From NCBI GenBank assembly GCA_913055205.1, contig CAJXJN010000001.1, positions 1 to 64,000 on the forward strand: DNA of 64,000 nt. The letters run 5' to 3'. The position numbers and the translations under genes are program-made. The notes under the pieces were generated by a model. The model made no database searches, was not told the DNA's origin, and worked only from the letters and a program-made list of their open reading frames with translations. Shown here one piece after another: positions 19,153-26,901 of this stretch (within the stretch, counting starts at the first letter, position 1; each line of letters begins with the position of its first letter). Source of the stretch: an uncultured Sulfurovum sp. GTDB taxonomy: Bacteria; Campylobacterota; Campylobacteria; Campylobacterales; Sulfurovaceae.

Positions 19153-19244
19153 GTGCTTTGTTAATGATCTACACCTAACAGATGTGTCAAGATCAAACTG
19201 GTAAAAAATTAAATTCAGAAAGATACAACGAGAAGAAAACTTAG

Positions 19245-19476
19245 AATAGATATAGAGCAATCTTCGCAAGGGTTACAACACAAAAAGTGTACAAATACTA
19301 TTCTAAACGAGATCGCACCAAAGTATGCAGAGAGAAACGGTGGATATACAAGAATTATTAAAACACGTATGAGAAAAGGTGATTCCGCACCTATGGCAAT
19401 TGTCGAACTCGTATCATTCGGTCATAGCACTGAAACTCCAGTATTTCAAGGCTTTGCATTGGGTACTGTTTCCTAA
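19245..19476 (+). pseudogene. Diverged rplQ 3'-end remnant
   Basis: The segment matches rplQ from about codon 65 to past its stop, with a frameshift near 19270 and no start. An 82-bp block is identical to rplQ. Differences outside it are mostly synonymous (TCA/TCC, GCT/GCA, ATC/ATT, TTG/CTC). The stop is replaced by TCA, so the frame runs on 21 codons to 19476. The similarity continues into the downstream hairpin sequence. Left edge is approximate. Confidence 0.85.
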
Positions 19477-19575
19477 ATTTTCCAAACTTAAATGATCCCA
19501 TTGACAAAATAACTCTTTTAGTGTATAAACAGCAATAAAGCATAGTACTGCACAGAGTTTTTACTATGATTTTGT

Positions 19576-19611
19576 TATAATTAAATTATATTAGACATCA
19601 AGTTCAGATGT
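19576..19611 (+). promoter_or_regulatory. Promoter and leader hairpin of the nifU-like gene
   Basis: TATAAT at 19576-19581 is followed by a GACATC/GATGTC hairpin (19594-19611 region) that ends just before the AAGGAG ribosome site. It could affect translation, but the stem is only 6 bp. Confidence 0.4.
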
Positions 19612-19628
19612 CATTGTAAGGAGAAATA

Positions 19629-19907
19629 TTGATCCCGTTTACAGATGAAGAATTGCAACCGGCTGTTGAAAATGTCATAGAAAAAGTAAGACCTTCCATT
19701 AAATTGGATGGTGGTGACATAGAGTTGATAGCGATTAAAAATGGTGTTGTTTATGTACAGCTCCAAGGTGCCTGTGTAGGTTGCGGCAGTAGTGGAACTA
19801 CATTAAAGTTCGGTGTTGAGAAACAACTTAAAACTTTGATACATCCGGAATTAACTGTAATGAATGTTCCTCAAGGCTGGGAAGATAAATTGGATCAACT
19901 AGGTTAA
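19629..19907 (+). CDS. NifU-like Fe-S scaffold protein (C-terminal NifU domain)
   Basis: The 92-residue protein begins with TTG after AAGGAG; there is no in-frame ATG that keeps the domain. It contains the NifU C-terminal domain with the ligand pair in GACVGCGSSGTTLK, which binds a transferable 4Fe-4S cluster. It lacks the IscU-type N-terminal domain, like NfuA-type short scaffolds. The TPR-like gene follows by 1 nt and murE is coupled after that. Confidence 0.9.
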   Translation: MIPFTDEELQPAVENVIEKVRPSIKLDGGDIELIAIKNGVVYVQLQGACVGCGSSGTTLKFGVEKQLKTLIHPELTVMNVPQGWEDKLDQLG

Positions 19908-19908
19908 A

Positions 19909-20490
19909 ATGAGTAAAATTAGTCAAGATTTATTATTGCAAAGAGCAGAGGGTGAATTTCTTAAAGGGGATTACAAAAATGCTTTAAGAAGTTATGGGCT
20001 TATTTTGAAAGATTACCCTTCACTGGATGAAGCAAGAATAGGCGTCTATTTAAGTGATCTGGGTACAGAGAGTGAAGAAGAAGCGCAGGCGCTGTTCGAC
20101 TACTATCAAATGATCAAAACGGAAAAAGAGAATGCTGTAGATATCATTGATAGCCTTATAGACTCTTTAGACAGTTCCAAACATAAGATACAGGAACTTT
20201 TAACCAACCCTTTACAGGAGCAGGTGGAGTATGGTGATGGCATACGCTATAGTGATTTTTTAGCCCTTGTGAAGAGTCGAGGAAGTTTTAAAAAGGCATT
20301 TGAAGACATTATGTTCTCGACTAAAGTGGTCATTACGGATAAAGATGAGTTTATAGATTTTGTGACACAATTGGCGAATGAAGGTTTTGATGAAATGGCA
20401 CTAGGCTATCTTGACGCAACCACGAGTCTTTTTGGTGATGACCAGGATGTATTGGCTCTTTATAATGTTGTCAGAGGAACACAGAATTGA
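19909..20490 (+). CDS. TPR-like helical protein, unknown function
   Basis: The 193-residue acidic protein has a clear TPR-like start (LLQRAEGEFLKGDYKNALRSYGLILKDYP, quoted in part as LKGDYKNALRSYGLILKDYP). No signal peptide or enzyme motif is visible. It overlaps murE by 4 nt and follows the NifU-like gene by 1 nt, so the three form one transcription unit. I recognise it as a conserved hypothetical of this phylum from context only. Confidence 0.8.
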   Translation: MSKISQDLLLQRAEGEFLKGDYKNALRSYGLILKDYPSLDEARIGVYLSDLGTESEEEAQALFDYYQMIKTEKENAVDIIDSLIDSLDSSKHKIQELLTNPLQEQVEYGDGIRYSDFLALVKSRGSFKKAFEDIMFSTKVVITDKDEFIDFVTQLANEGFDEMALGYLDATTSLFGDDQDVLALYNVVRGTQN

Positions 20491-21779
20491 AACTGGATTT
20501 TGAACAGAAAGGTTACAGCTTTCTAACAGATGATACGAATGCATTGGATGAAAGCACACTTTTTTTAAAGACAGCACAAAACAGTCCCTACTATGACAAA
20601 CTGGATTCTAAACCGGTATGTATAACCCCAAAGGAGCTTATTGCTTTTTGGGGGCTCGATAAGATGAAAGTAGTAGGAGTGACCGGTACGAACGGTAAAA
20701 CAACGGTCACAGCCGCGATATACTCTTTTTTACTCGATCTGGGGGAGAAACCTGCCCTTCAGGGTACAAGAGGCCTGTTTGCCGAAGAGAAACGTATAGA
20801 AGAGAAGAGTATGACGACACCTTCTATTCTGGAGACACTTCATAATATGAAGCAGACAATGGATATGGGGTGTAATTATTTCATCATGGAAGTAAGTTCC
20901 CATGCCATAGACCAGAAACGTATAGAGGGACTCCAGTTCGCACTGAAAGTACACACCAATGTAACGAGCGATCATTTGGACTATCATGGTACAGTAGAGG
21001 AGTATAGACGTGTTAAAAGCCTCTTCTTTGCAGATGAGACACCAAAACTGCTCAATAAAGATGATATTAAAAACATCACTTATAATCCTGTAGGAGCACA
21101 GAGCTACGGTGTTGATGAGCCTGCAACATTCAAAGTACAGGCATTTTCACTGCTTCACGGTATCACGGCAGGGATCAAGCATATGCAGACCGAAGCTACA
21201 TTCCAGTCTCCTATGGTAGGACTTTTCAATCTTTTCAACCTGATGGCAGCAGTAGGTTCTGTAGTGATGCTGACAGGCAGAAAAGTAGAAGAGGTATGTG
21301 AAGTGGTCGGAAACTTTGCCGGTGTTGCGGGGCGTATGGAAGTCGTAAGTCGGGATCCTCTTGTTATTGTAGATTTTGCACATACCGATGATGGTATGTA
21401 TCAGGTACTTGAGAGCATCAAAGATAGAGATATTTCTGTGGTTTTTGGTGCCGGAGGTAATCGGGATAAAGCAAAACGTCCACGTATGGGTGCCGTTGCA
21501 GGTAAATTTGCAAAGAAAATTTACGTGACGAGTGATAATCCACGTGATGAAGTACCTGAAATGATACTTGAGGATATTCTCGTAGGATTATATGGGAAAG
21601 ATCATGTAACAGCTACACCGGACAGAAGACTTGCTATAAAGATGGCCCTGGATGAACTTGAAGGCAATGATGCACTGCTTATTCTTGGAAAGGGTGATGA
21701 GGATTACCAGGAGATCAAAGGAGTCAAGTATCCTTTTGATGACAGAGAGGTTGTAAGAGAGTTATTGAATTTACAATAA
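20487..21779 (+). CDS. murE: UDP-MurNAc-tripeptide synthetase MurE, meso-diaminopimelate type
   Basis: The 430-residue Mur ligase adds meso-diaminopimelate to UDP-MurNAc-L-Ala-D-Glu in the cytoplasm. The ATP loop is VTGTNGKTT and the specificity motif DNPRDE predicts diaminopimelate rather than lysine. It is shorter than the roughly 495-residue enterobacterial enzyme because of a reduced N-terminal domain. The start is a TTG overlapping the previous stop (TTGA), indicating translational coupling. Confidence 0.96.
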   Translation: MKLDFEQKGYSFLTDDTNALDESTLFLKTAQNSPYYDKLDSKPVCITPKELIAFWGLDKMKVVGVTGTNGKTTVTAAIYSFLLDLGEKPALQGTRGLFAEEKRIEEKSMTTPSILETLHNMKQTMDMGCNYFIMEVSSHAIDQKRIEGLQFALKVHTNVTSDHLDYHGTVEEYRRVKSLFFADETPKLLNKDDIKNITYNPVGAQSYGVDEPATFKVQAFSLLHGITAGIKHMQTEATFQSPMVGLFNLFNLMAAVGSVVMLTGRKVEEVCEVVGNFAGVAGRMEVVSRDPLVIVDFAHTDDGMYQVLESIKDRDISVVFGAGGNRDKAKRPRMGAVAGKFAKKIYVTSDNPRDEVPEMILEDILVGLYGKDHVTATPDRRLAIKMALDELEGNDALLILGKGDEDYQEIKGVKYPFDDREVVRELLNLQ

Positions 21780-21784
21780 TGTTC

Positions 21785-21888
21785 TGTAGGTCGGGGTGTC
21801 CTCTCCCCGACAATTCAAATTAAATATATAAATTAAGTTTTTTTTTTATGCAAATTAATGTGTCGGGGTGAGGACACCCCGACCTACA
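21785..21888. repeat. REP-like inverted pair between convergent genes
   Basis: Arms 21785-21812 and 21861-21888 are inverted copies with 27 of 28 bases matching. Each arm is TGTAG followed by a GTCGGGG/CCCCGAC hairpin. A 5' GTAG next to a hairpin is the hallmark of REP sequences mobilised by TnpA-REP (RAYT) proteins. It lies between murE and the convergent membrane protein gene. Confidence 0.8.
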
Positions 21889-21889
21889 T

Positions 21890-23185
21890 TTAATGTACAT
21901 TTCCCATATCAAATTTTTCCCCGGTTTCCTGTATTTTTTTGTAAAGCAGATGTGCATGAATGATCTGGTATGTCATCCATCCGAATGAGATTATTGTCAA
22001 TGCTCCTGCAGGCAAAATAAGCTGTGGTATAAAGATCGACACTATAAAAGCAACAATCGTTGCCAGATGAATGTAAAGATGTTTTTTTGCTGTTTTAGGA
22101 TGGATGACCTCATGCATCATAGGGGCAGTGAAGTAACCCTGGCTGTTTAGGTGAAACCACGTGAGAAATGGCACAATTTTGTAAAACATTGCAAAAACGA
22201 TACTTAGTGCAAAGGAGGCAAAGAAGATGTAGCTTAATGTCTTGATGACAGCTATATCGGCAAAGAGTGTTACCCCTGTTGAAAACATGCTTAAGAGTAA
22301 AGCGCTGAGTCCAACACGCCAGAACCAGACAGTTGCATCAGAAAGTGGGCGCTTTTTTTGTGTCAATCGTTTGAGTGTCAACAGGGCATATCCGCTAAGC
22401 AGTAAAATAAGTAGAATATTGGAGATCATCCATATATCAAAATTAAAAATTCCTACTATTGAAGTGACAATAAGTAAACATAAAAGCGTCAAAGGCAGAT
22501 AGCGACTGACAAGATTCGGATAAGAGGGGGTAACATAAAACATTTCAATGACTTGAAATGAAATAGAGATAATAAGTAGTGCTATCCAACCAAAAAGACC
22601 AAAAGAATAATGGGCAACTTTAATCTGTATATAGTAGCTTCCCTCTATCACTCCTCCCAGTGTTGCTGTGAGGTAAAGAGCCAAGAGAACGACGATTCCT
22701 AATGAGAGTAATGCGATTAGCATCCCTTTTGAAGAGCTACTGTGGCTTTGAAGATCCAGTAAGTTTTTAAGCATGATAAATACAATGGGAAGGATGCTAG
22801 TTCCTAATAACAGTGATGCAAGCCCAAAGAGCCAAGGTATAGAGAGATGAAACGCAAAAAGCAGTGAAATCACACCCGCTATAAAAGGGTACTGTACCCA
22901 ATTGGCTTTTTGTATGGGAGAGGAAAGTCTTACTCCTGCGATCACAGGTAACATCTGAAAAAGTGCAGCAAACATAAAAGAGAGCATGACCCCCAGCGTG
23001 AAGGTATGTGTGAGGATAACGGCTTCTATAGTGTGTGGATCAAAAATAGCGGTTTGAAAAAAAAGAATAAATATGCCGGAAAGTACCCCAAAAAGAGCTC
23101 CTGAAAAAAAGAAACGAAATACAACTGAAATCGGAGGAGCCTGATCTAGAGAGAGACCATTTTGATTAAACACTGAGCAGCTCAC
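21890..23185 (-). CDS. Polytopic membrane protein, NnrS-like or heme-copper-oxidase-like
   Basis: The 431-residue protein has about twelve hydrophobic segments. Histidines fall within or at the ends of helices (THTFTLGVMLSFMFAALFQM, KVAHYSFGLFGWIALL, and HEVIHPKTAKKHLYIH). This pattern recalls NnrS and other subunit I-like proteins that bind heme and copper. It overlaps the DUF2249 gene by 20 nt and is last in a run with hemerythrin and FmdE-like genes. A role in handling nitric oxide or in copper/heme redox is inferred, not shown. Confidence 0.7.
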   Translation of the reverse strand: MSCSVFNQNGLSLDQAPPISVVFRFFFSGALFGVLSGIFILFFQTAIFDPHTIEAVILTHTFTLGVMLSFMFAALFQMLPVIAGVRLSSPIQKANWVQYPFIAGVISLLFAFHLSIPWLFGLASLLLGTSILPIVFIMLKNLLDLQSHSSSSKGMLIALLSLGIVVLLALYLTATLGGVIEGSYYIQIKVAHYSFGLFGWIALLIISISFQVIEMFYVTPSYPNLVSRYLPLTLLCLLIVTSIVGIFNFDIWMISNILLILLLSGYALLTLKRLTQKKRPLSDATVWFWRVGLSALLLSMFSTGVTLFADIAVIKTLSYIFFASFALSIVFAMFYKIVPFLTWFHLNSQGYFTAPMMHEVIHPKTAKKHLYIHLATIVAFIVSIFIPQLILPAGALTIISFGWMTYQIIHAHLLYKKIQETGEKFDMGNVH

Positions 23186-23438
23186 TTAAATTGATATCAG
23201 GGTTTTTACAGATGAGTATATGCCAATCCCCCTGTTCATCTTCTATGCTTAAAACTTGAAAATGTTGTTCAGCCGCAAGATCAAGGAGAGGAATGGGATT
23301 TTTACGATGGATCATATAAAAATAATTTTCTTCATTTAGCTCTCTGAGTGCTTTCATAGCAAATTCAAGTGGTTTGGGATGTTCCAAATCCCGTGCATCC
23401 AGTGCGATTTTTTTAAGATTTGGCATTTCGTGCCTCAC
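23166..23438 (-). CDS. DUF2249 domain protein
   Basis: The 90-residue protein matches DUF2249, a TusA-like small domain: LDARDLEHPKPLEFAMKALR, then a YFYMIHRKNPIPLL segment. DUF2249 proteins are often encoded with, or fused to, hemerythrin domains and with nitric oxide or denitrification genes. It sits between the hemerythrin and the membrane protein gene, overlapping the latter. Confidence 0.85.
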   Translation of the reverse strand: MRHEMPNLKKIALDARDLEHPKPLEFAMKALRELNEENYFYMIHRKNPIPLLDLAAEQHFQVLSIEDEQGDWHILICKNPDINLSELLSV

Positions 23439-23459
23439 TATACTTCATTTCAATTCTTG

Positions 23460-23900
23460 TCAAAGCTCTACTTTCTTCATATTTTCCAAAGTACACTCTT
23501 TTGTTTCCGGAGGGAGTACTCTGTCACACATTGCATAAAGCATCTGTTCCTCTTTCATGTTGTGCTGTTGTAGCAAGATCATCATAGATTCACAAAGAGA
23601 AAGATAGGCATCTTTGTCTTGAGATTCAAGTGCTTCAGCCAGCTTTCCTATGAGACCCTTTACCTGCTCATGCTCATAACGCATCACCTGAGTTGGTCCT
23701 TCAGAGCTTCCTGTCTGTGCTTCAAATGCCGGGAAAAGTTCTTCTTCTTCTTTTTTAAAGTGTCTCAGTGTATCATTTGAAAAAGTAAGAAAACTCTCTT
23801 CTGCTTTAGCCCAGTCACCTGATGCAGCAGCCTGTTCAGCTTCTGCAAAGTGAGTATCGCACTCTCTGTGTTCTTGTTTCATATATTGTGAAATGATCAT
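23460..23900 (-). CDS. Hemerythrin HHE-domain protein
   Basis: The 146-residue four-helix protein has the di-iron ligand pattern: HRECDTHF early, HFKKEEEELFP in the middle, and HEQVKG and HNMKEEQMLY later. Such proteins bind oxygen or nitric oxide or repair Fe-S centres (YtfE/ScdA class). It ends 21 nt before the DUF2249 gene and starts 3 nt after the FmdE-like stop, so all four genes share one transcript. Confidence 0.9.
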   Translation of the reverse strand: MIISQYMKQEHRECDTHFAEAEQAAASGDWAKAEESFLTFSNDTLRHFKKEEEELFPAFEAQTGSSEGPTQVMRYEHEQVKGLIGKLAEALESQDKDAYLSLCESMMILLQQHNMKEEQMLYAMCDRVLPPETKECTLENMKKVEL

Positions 23901-23903
23901 CGG

Positions 23904-24512
23904 TTATCCTTTATTAATTGTTATCATCTTGTCCCATAGCTCTGTAGAGAGCAAGATCTTCTCTACACGCGCTTGCCAGAGTCTTCCAAACTCTTTTTTC
24001 TCTTCATCGGAAGCCATGCCTTGTAGACTTTTTCCCATGAGCGGTTGCATCATGGCATCGGCTGGTATCATGGATGGATCATAGTTTAGAATCACACTTT
24101 CATTTGTATCAAGTCGGGTAAGTTTTACTTCACCCTCCATAGGTACGTTGTAGCTTACAAGGTTGTTTCTGGAAAAATTTCCTTTAATCCCTTGAAAGCC
24201 ACTGGCACCATTTGCCCCGGCGATGAAAGAGATAACATTACAGATCACTCCTGTTACACCTTCTGTTTCCCCATCTCTCATCGATACTTGAATGGAACCT
24301 CTCTGAGGTAATGTATCACTATAAAGTGTTTCAAGTCCTTTGAGTGCCATAAGGTATGCTCCTGCTACTGTAGGGCAGGAGTGTCCTGCCAGTTTTACAC
24401 AGTCAAGATAGCTGATCTCCAGATCACCGTTCTCTATGGCACCCAGAAAGTCGCTTAGCGGATCGTGAAGTTTGATTTGTTGTACTTTGTCATAAAAAGC
24501 AGGATATTGCAT
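23904..24512 (-). CDS. FmdE-like domain protein
   Basis: The 202-residue protein has the FmdE-type motif KLAGHSCPTVAGAYLMALKG, where the GHxCP residues bind metal in relatives of formylmethanofuran dehydrogenase subunit E. No methanogenesis genes are present, so the substrate is unknown. It is first in the four-gene minus-strand operon, behind a TTGAT-N4-ATCAA box placed at about -41.5. Confidence 0.75.
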   Translation of the reverse strand: MQYPAFYDKVQQIKLHDPLSDFLGAIENGDLEISYLDCVKLAGHSCPTVAGAYLMALKGLETLYSDTLPQRGSIQVSMRDGETEGVTGVICNVISFIAGANGASGFQGIKGNFSRNNLVSYNVPMEGEVKLTRLDTNESVILNYDPSMIPADAMMQPLMGKSLQGMASDEEKKEFGRLWQARVEKILLSTELWDKMITINKG

Positions 24513-24540
24513 GATGATTCCTCATAAAATTTATTATTAG

Positions 24541-24582
24541 ATTATAATGAAAAAAAGTAAATTTATGATTGATATTTATCAA
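24541..24582 (-). promoter_or_regulatory. FNR/CRP-type class II promoter of the FmdE-hemerythrin operon
   Basis: The palindrome TTGAT-ATTT-ATCAA (24569-24582) equals the FNR consensus. On the minus strand a perfect -10 TATAAT occupies 24546-24541. The predicted start near 24534 puts the palindrome centre at -41 to -42, the class II activator position. The site also lies 88 nt upstream of the plus-strand 2Fe-2S gene. Confidence 0.7.
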
Positions 24583-24670
24583 GAATAGAGTCTAATATGA
24601 AATTAAGAAACTTTCGATAAAATTACATCAAGTATATCGGAGTAAATTACTCTTAATTAAAGGATCAACC

Positions 24671-25048
24671 ATGATGAATGGCGTACCACAACCAGCATTT
24701 TACATTTTTAAGTGTCAGCAGTCAGCACCTCCGGGGATGCCAAAACCTAGCTGTGTAAGTCAAAATGACCCAGAATCAGCACAACTTTTCCAACATCTTG
24801 CACAGTCATTGATGATGAAAGGTATTATCGGAACAGTACAGCCTATCCAAACAGGATGTCTTAACCGTTGCCAACAAGGTCCGGTAATGCTTGTAGAGCC
24901 AGGACATACTATGTATGTCGGGTTAACAAAAGAGAAGATCGACCGTATCATTGATGAGCATATCATCGGCGGGAAGGTAGTAGAAGAGTATGTGATCCCT
25001 GCAGAGATGTGGGGAGAGCCAATAGCACCATCAGCAATGGCACGTTAA
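24671..25048 (+). CDS. 2Fe-2S thioredoxin-like ferredoxin
   Basis: The 125-residue protein has the four-cysteine pattern of thioredoxin-like 2Fe-2S ferredoxins: one early cysteine in FKCQQ, a second in KPSC, and two in CLNRCQQGP. The family is seen in NuoE-like and stand-alone (2Fe-2S) ferredoxins. Two ATGs are adjacent (24671, 24674); AAAGGATCAACC precedes them. It is divergent from the FmdE-hemerythrin operon and may share the FNR-type site. Confidence 0.85.
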   Translation: MMNGVPQPAFYIFKCQQSAPPGMPKPSCVSQNDPESAQLFQHLAQSLMMKGIIGTVQPIQTGCLNRCQQGPVMLVEPGHTMYVGLTKEKIDRIIDEHIIGGKVVEEYVIPAEMWGEPIAPSAMAR

Positions 25049-25138
25049 TATAACATCTAAAATATAATCGCACCAAACTTACGGTGCGATTTCCCAAATA
25101 CTTCATAATTTTAGTATAATATAAATATAGGATTTTGG

Positions 25139-25144
25139 TATAAT
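25139..25144 (+). promoter_or_regulatory. Promoter of panD
   Basis: TATAAT with an upstream TTTTGG stretch, about 100 nt before panD. No convincing -35 box is visible, as for many promoters of this phylum. Confidence 0.55.
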
Positions 25145-25208
25145 CCCACTAATAATGAATTAAATGATAATTCCTTTCTTAGACTTGAGTCAAAAAGGGG
25201 AAGGGATT

Positions 25209-25231
25209 AAAGATAAGCTTTTCTTATCTTT
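25209..25231 (+). promoter_or_regulatory. Leader hairpin abutting the panD ribosome site
   Basis: A 9-bp perfect stem AAAGATAAG/CTTATCTTT with loop CTTTT ends directly at the AGGAG site (25233-25237). It may protect the mRNA end or modulate initiation. Confidence 0.45.
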
Positions 25232-25246
25232 AAGGAGAACGTGAAT

Positions 25247-25615
25247 ATGAATATTACAATGCTTTACTCTAAAATACATAGAGCTACTGTAACAGATGCA
25301 AACCTTAATTATGTAGGTTCTATTACCATTGATCAGGAGCTTTTGGATGCAGCTGATATGCGTGTAGGTCAGAAGATCGATATCGTAAATGTCAATAATG
25401 GTGAAAGGTTTTCTACCTATATTATTTCCGGTGAAAAAGGAAAGAGGGATATCTGTCTTAATGGTGCAGCAGCAAGAAAAGTACATAAAGGTGATAAGAT
25501 CATTATCATTGCGTATGCAGATATGACTAAAGACGAAGCAGACAATCATCAGCCAAAGATCGTTATTTTGGATGATGACAACGGTATTGCTCAAGAGTTT
25601 GAGGGACTAGAATAA
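25247..25615 (+). CDS. panD: Aspartate 1-decarboxylase
   Basis: The 122-residue pyruvoyl enzyme makes beta-alanine for pantothenate. The self-cleavage Gly-Ser is in NYVGSITID. The start at 25247 ([16 protein letters not shown]) is preferred to a GTG at 25241, which is only 3 nt after AGGAG. The gene overlaps ybaB by one base. Confidence 0.95.
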   Translation: MNITMLYSKIHRATVTDANLNYVGSITIDQELLDAADMRVGQKIDIVNVNNGERFSTYIISGEKGKRDICLNGAAARKVHKGDKIIIIAYADMTKDEADNHQPKIVILDDDNGIAQEFEGLE

Positions 25616-25929
25616 TGTTTGAAGGATTTGATCTCGGCAATATGGGCAAGATAATGGAGCAGATGCAGGAGAAGGCAAAAGAGCTTCAGGAGCAGGCTAA
25701 AAATATCGAGCTGACCGCTAAAAGCGGTGGCGGACTTGTTGAAGTCAAAGCCAATGGTGCCGGTGAGATCATTGATTTGAATATTGATGAGAGTCTGTTG
25801 GATGATAAAGAGGCACTGCAGATACTCCTGATAAGTGCTGTGAATGATGTCAATAAAATGGTTGAAGATAACAAAAAGTCTCAAGCAATGGGAATGATGG
25901 GTGGAATGAATCCATTTGGAAAGAGTTAG
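25615..25929 (+). CDS. YbaB/EbfC nucleoid-associated protein
   Basis: The 104-residue protein has the family pattern: a helical MEQMQEKAKELQEQAKNIEL start, GLVEVKANGAGEI, and a methionine/glycine-rich tail. The family binds DNA as a dimer. In many bacteria it sits by dnaX-recR; here it is coupled to panD. Confidence 0.92.
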   Translation: MFEGFDLGNMGKIMEQMQEKAKELQEQAKNIELTAKSGGGLVEVKANGAGEIIDLNIDESLLDDKEALQILLISAVNDVNKMVEDNKKSQAMGMMGGMNPFGKS

Positions 25930-26043
25930 AGCGATCAGTTAGGAGAATCAACTGCCGGAATGGCATATGAAGCTTTGCTTTTGTATGTGTTATTCATTTT
26001 ATATGGTGGTGAGATGAACCTTCCCGGTTCATAAATGAGGGTT
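25930..26043. other. Intergenic stretch with a GAAGC-TTT-GCTT hairpin
   Basis: No gene is visible. The motif at 25969-25981 is a variant of the GGAGC-TTT-GCTTC hairpin found in other gaps of this window (32649, 35264, 60948). Confidence 0.35.
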
Positions 26044-26172
26044 CTATATTTTACTGATATCTACGAGATAATGAAACTCTTTGGAAGATTTGAGTTTAGT
26101 GATCGTTCTGGATGTTAATGATCTTTTCCCCTCTTTTTTGATGACTTGTTTGAGTATTCGGCTTATTTTCAT
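26044..26172 (-). CDS. Possible small basic protein, 42 residues
   Basis: A 43-codon frame starts at an ATG preceded by AAAAAGGAGCC, an excellent ribosome site with about 6 nt spacing. The product begins MKISRILKQVIKKEGKRSLT and has about a dozen lysines and arginines with few acids. No homologue is recognised. It fills an otherwise empty gap between ybaB and the ankyrin gene, and is divergent from the latter. Confidence 0.4.
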   Translation of the reverse strand: MKISRILKQVIKKEGKRSLTSRTITKLKSSKEFHYLVDISKI

Positions 26173-26271
26173 CTTGGCTCCTTTTTTATAAATTTATTCC
26201 GAAGAACGATCGAAGTGTAAACTAAAGATATTACATGTTAATAACAAGCTTTTTTATTTAAAGGAGAAGCA

Positions 26272-26802
26272 ATGAAAGAATTATTAGAAGCGATAGAACA
26301 TGATTCTCTGGTAAAAATAGAAGCACTGCTTAAAAAAGGGATAGATCTTTCTAAACCTGTTATCATAGGAGAAGAGTATGAACTTGATGAGCCTGATGAG
26401 ATAGGGTTGCTTTTTTATGCTATTCGTACGCATGCCTCTCTGGAAGCCATAAAGCTGCTCTTGAAGTATGGATTGGATATTCATGAAGTCGATTCTGATA
26501 AAGTCTCTCCTTTGGATACTGCGATCAAATTCAAACGAAAAGATATTGTACGACTTTGTATTGAGAATGGTGCAGACCTCAATACTACAAAAAGAAAAAG
26601 CGGTATACTCCCTCTACAACTTGCATCCTGTTTTGGAGATATAGAGATGGTAGAGCTTTTACTTGAAAATGGTGCGAAGATCGATGTAACAGATGCAAGC
26701 GGTATGAGTGCCAAAGATTATGCTAAAAAACTCGGACAAAAAAAGATGGAAGCTTTTTTAGAAGAAAAGGGTGCAAAGTTCAACATCTATCCTGAGAACT
26801 GA
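26272..26802 (+). CDS. Ankyrin repeat protein
   Basis: The 176-residue protein consists of four to five ankyrin repeats (for example IKLLLKYGLDIHEVDSDKVS, VRLCIENGADLNTTKRKSG, and LPLQLASCFGDIEMVELLLE with NGAKI). There is no signal peptide, so it is probably cytoplasmic and binds a protein partner. AAAGGAGAAGC precedes the ATG. The partner is not indicated by neighbours. Confidence 0.9.
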   Translation: MKELLEAIEHDSLVKIEALLKKGIDLSKPVIIGEEYELDEPDEIGLLFYAIRTHASLEAIKLLLKYGLDIHEVDSDKVSPLDTAIKFKRKDIVRLCIENGADLNTTKRKSGILPLQLASCFGDIEMVELLLENGAKIDVTDASGMSAKDYAKKLGQKKMEAFLEEKGAKFNIYPEN

Positions 26803-26803
26803 T

Positions 26804-26835
26804 AAGCTTGGTACAAGACCAACTGTTCCAAGCTT
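26804..26835 (+). terminator. Hairpin after the ankyrin gene
   Basis: AAGCTTGG (26804-26811) can pair with CCAAGCTT (26828-26835), an 8-bp perfect stem right after the stop codon. No T-run follows; the heptamer repeat begins at the hairpin edge. Confidence 0.5.
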
Positions 26836-26876
26836 TACTACTTACTACTTACTACTTACTACTTACTACTTACTAC
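26835..26876. repeat. Six tandem copies of the heptamer TTACTAC
   Basis: Six perfect copies of a 7-bp unit lie between the ankyrin gene and the porin Pho box. A perfect simple repeat is prone to slippage. It is 26 bp upstream of the Pho box, so copy number could alter porin expression. Confidence 0.9.
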
Positions 26877-26901
26877 TTCCTATATAAACAATATCTAATT
26901 C

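Noticed and set aside
21785-21888. Inverted repeat as a possible CRISPR or IS end
   Set aside because: Only two arms, no spacers, no transposase frame. The GTAG-hairpin form fits a REP-like pair better. No CRISPR array is present anywhere in the window.
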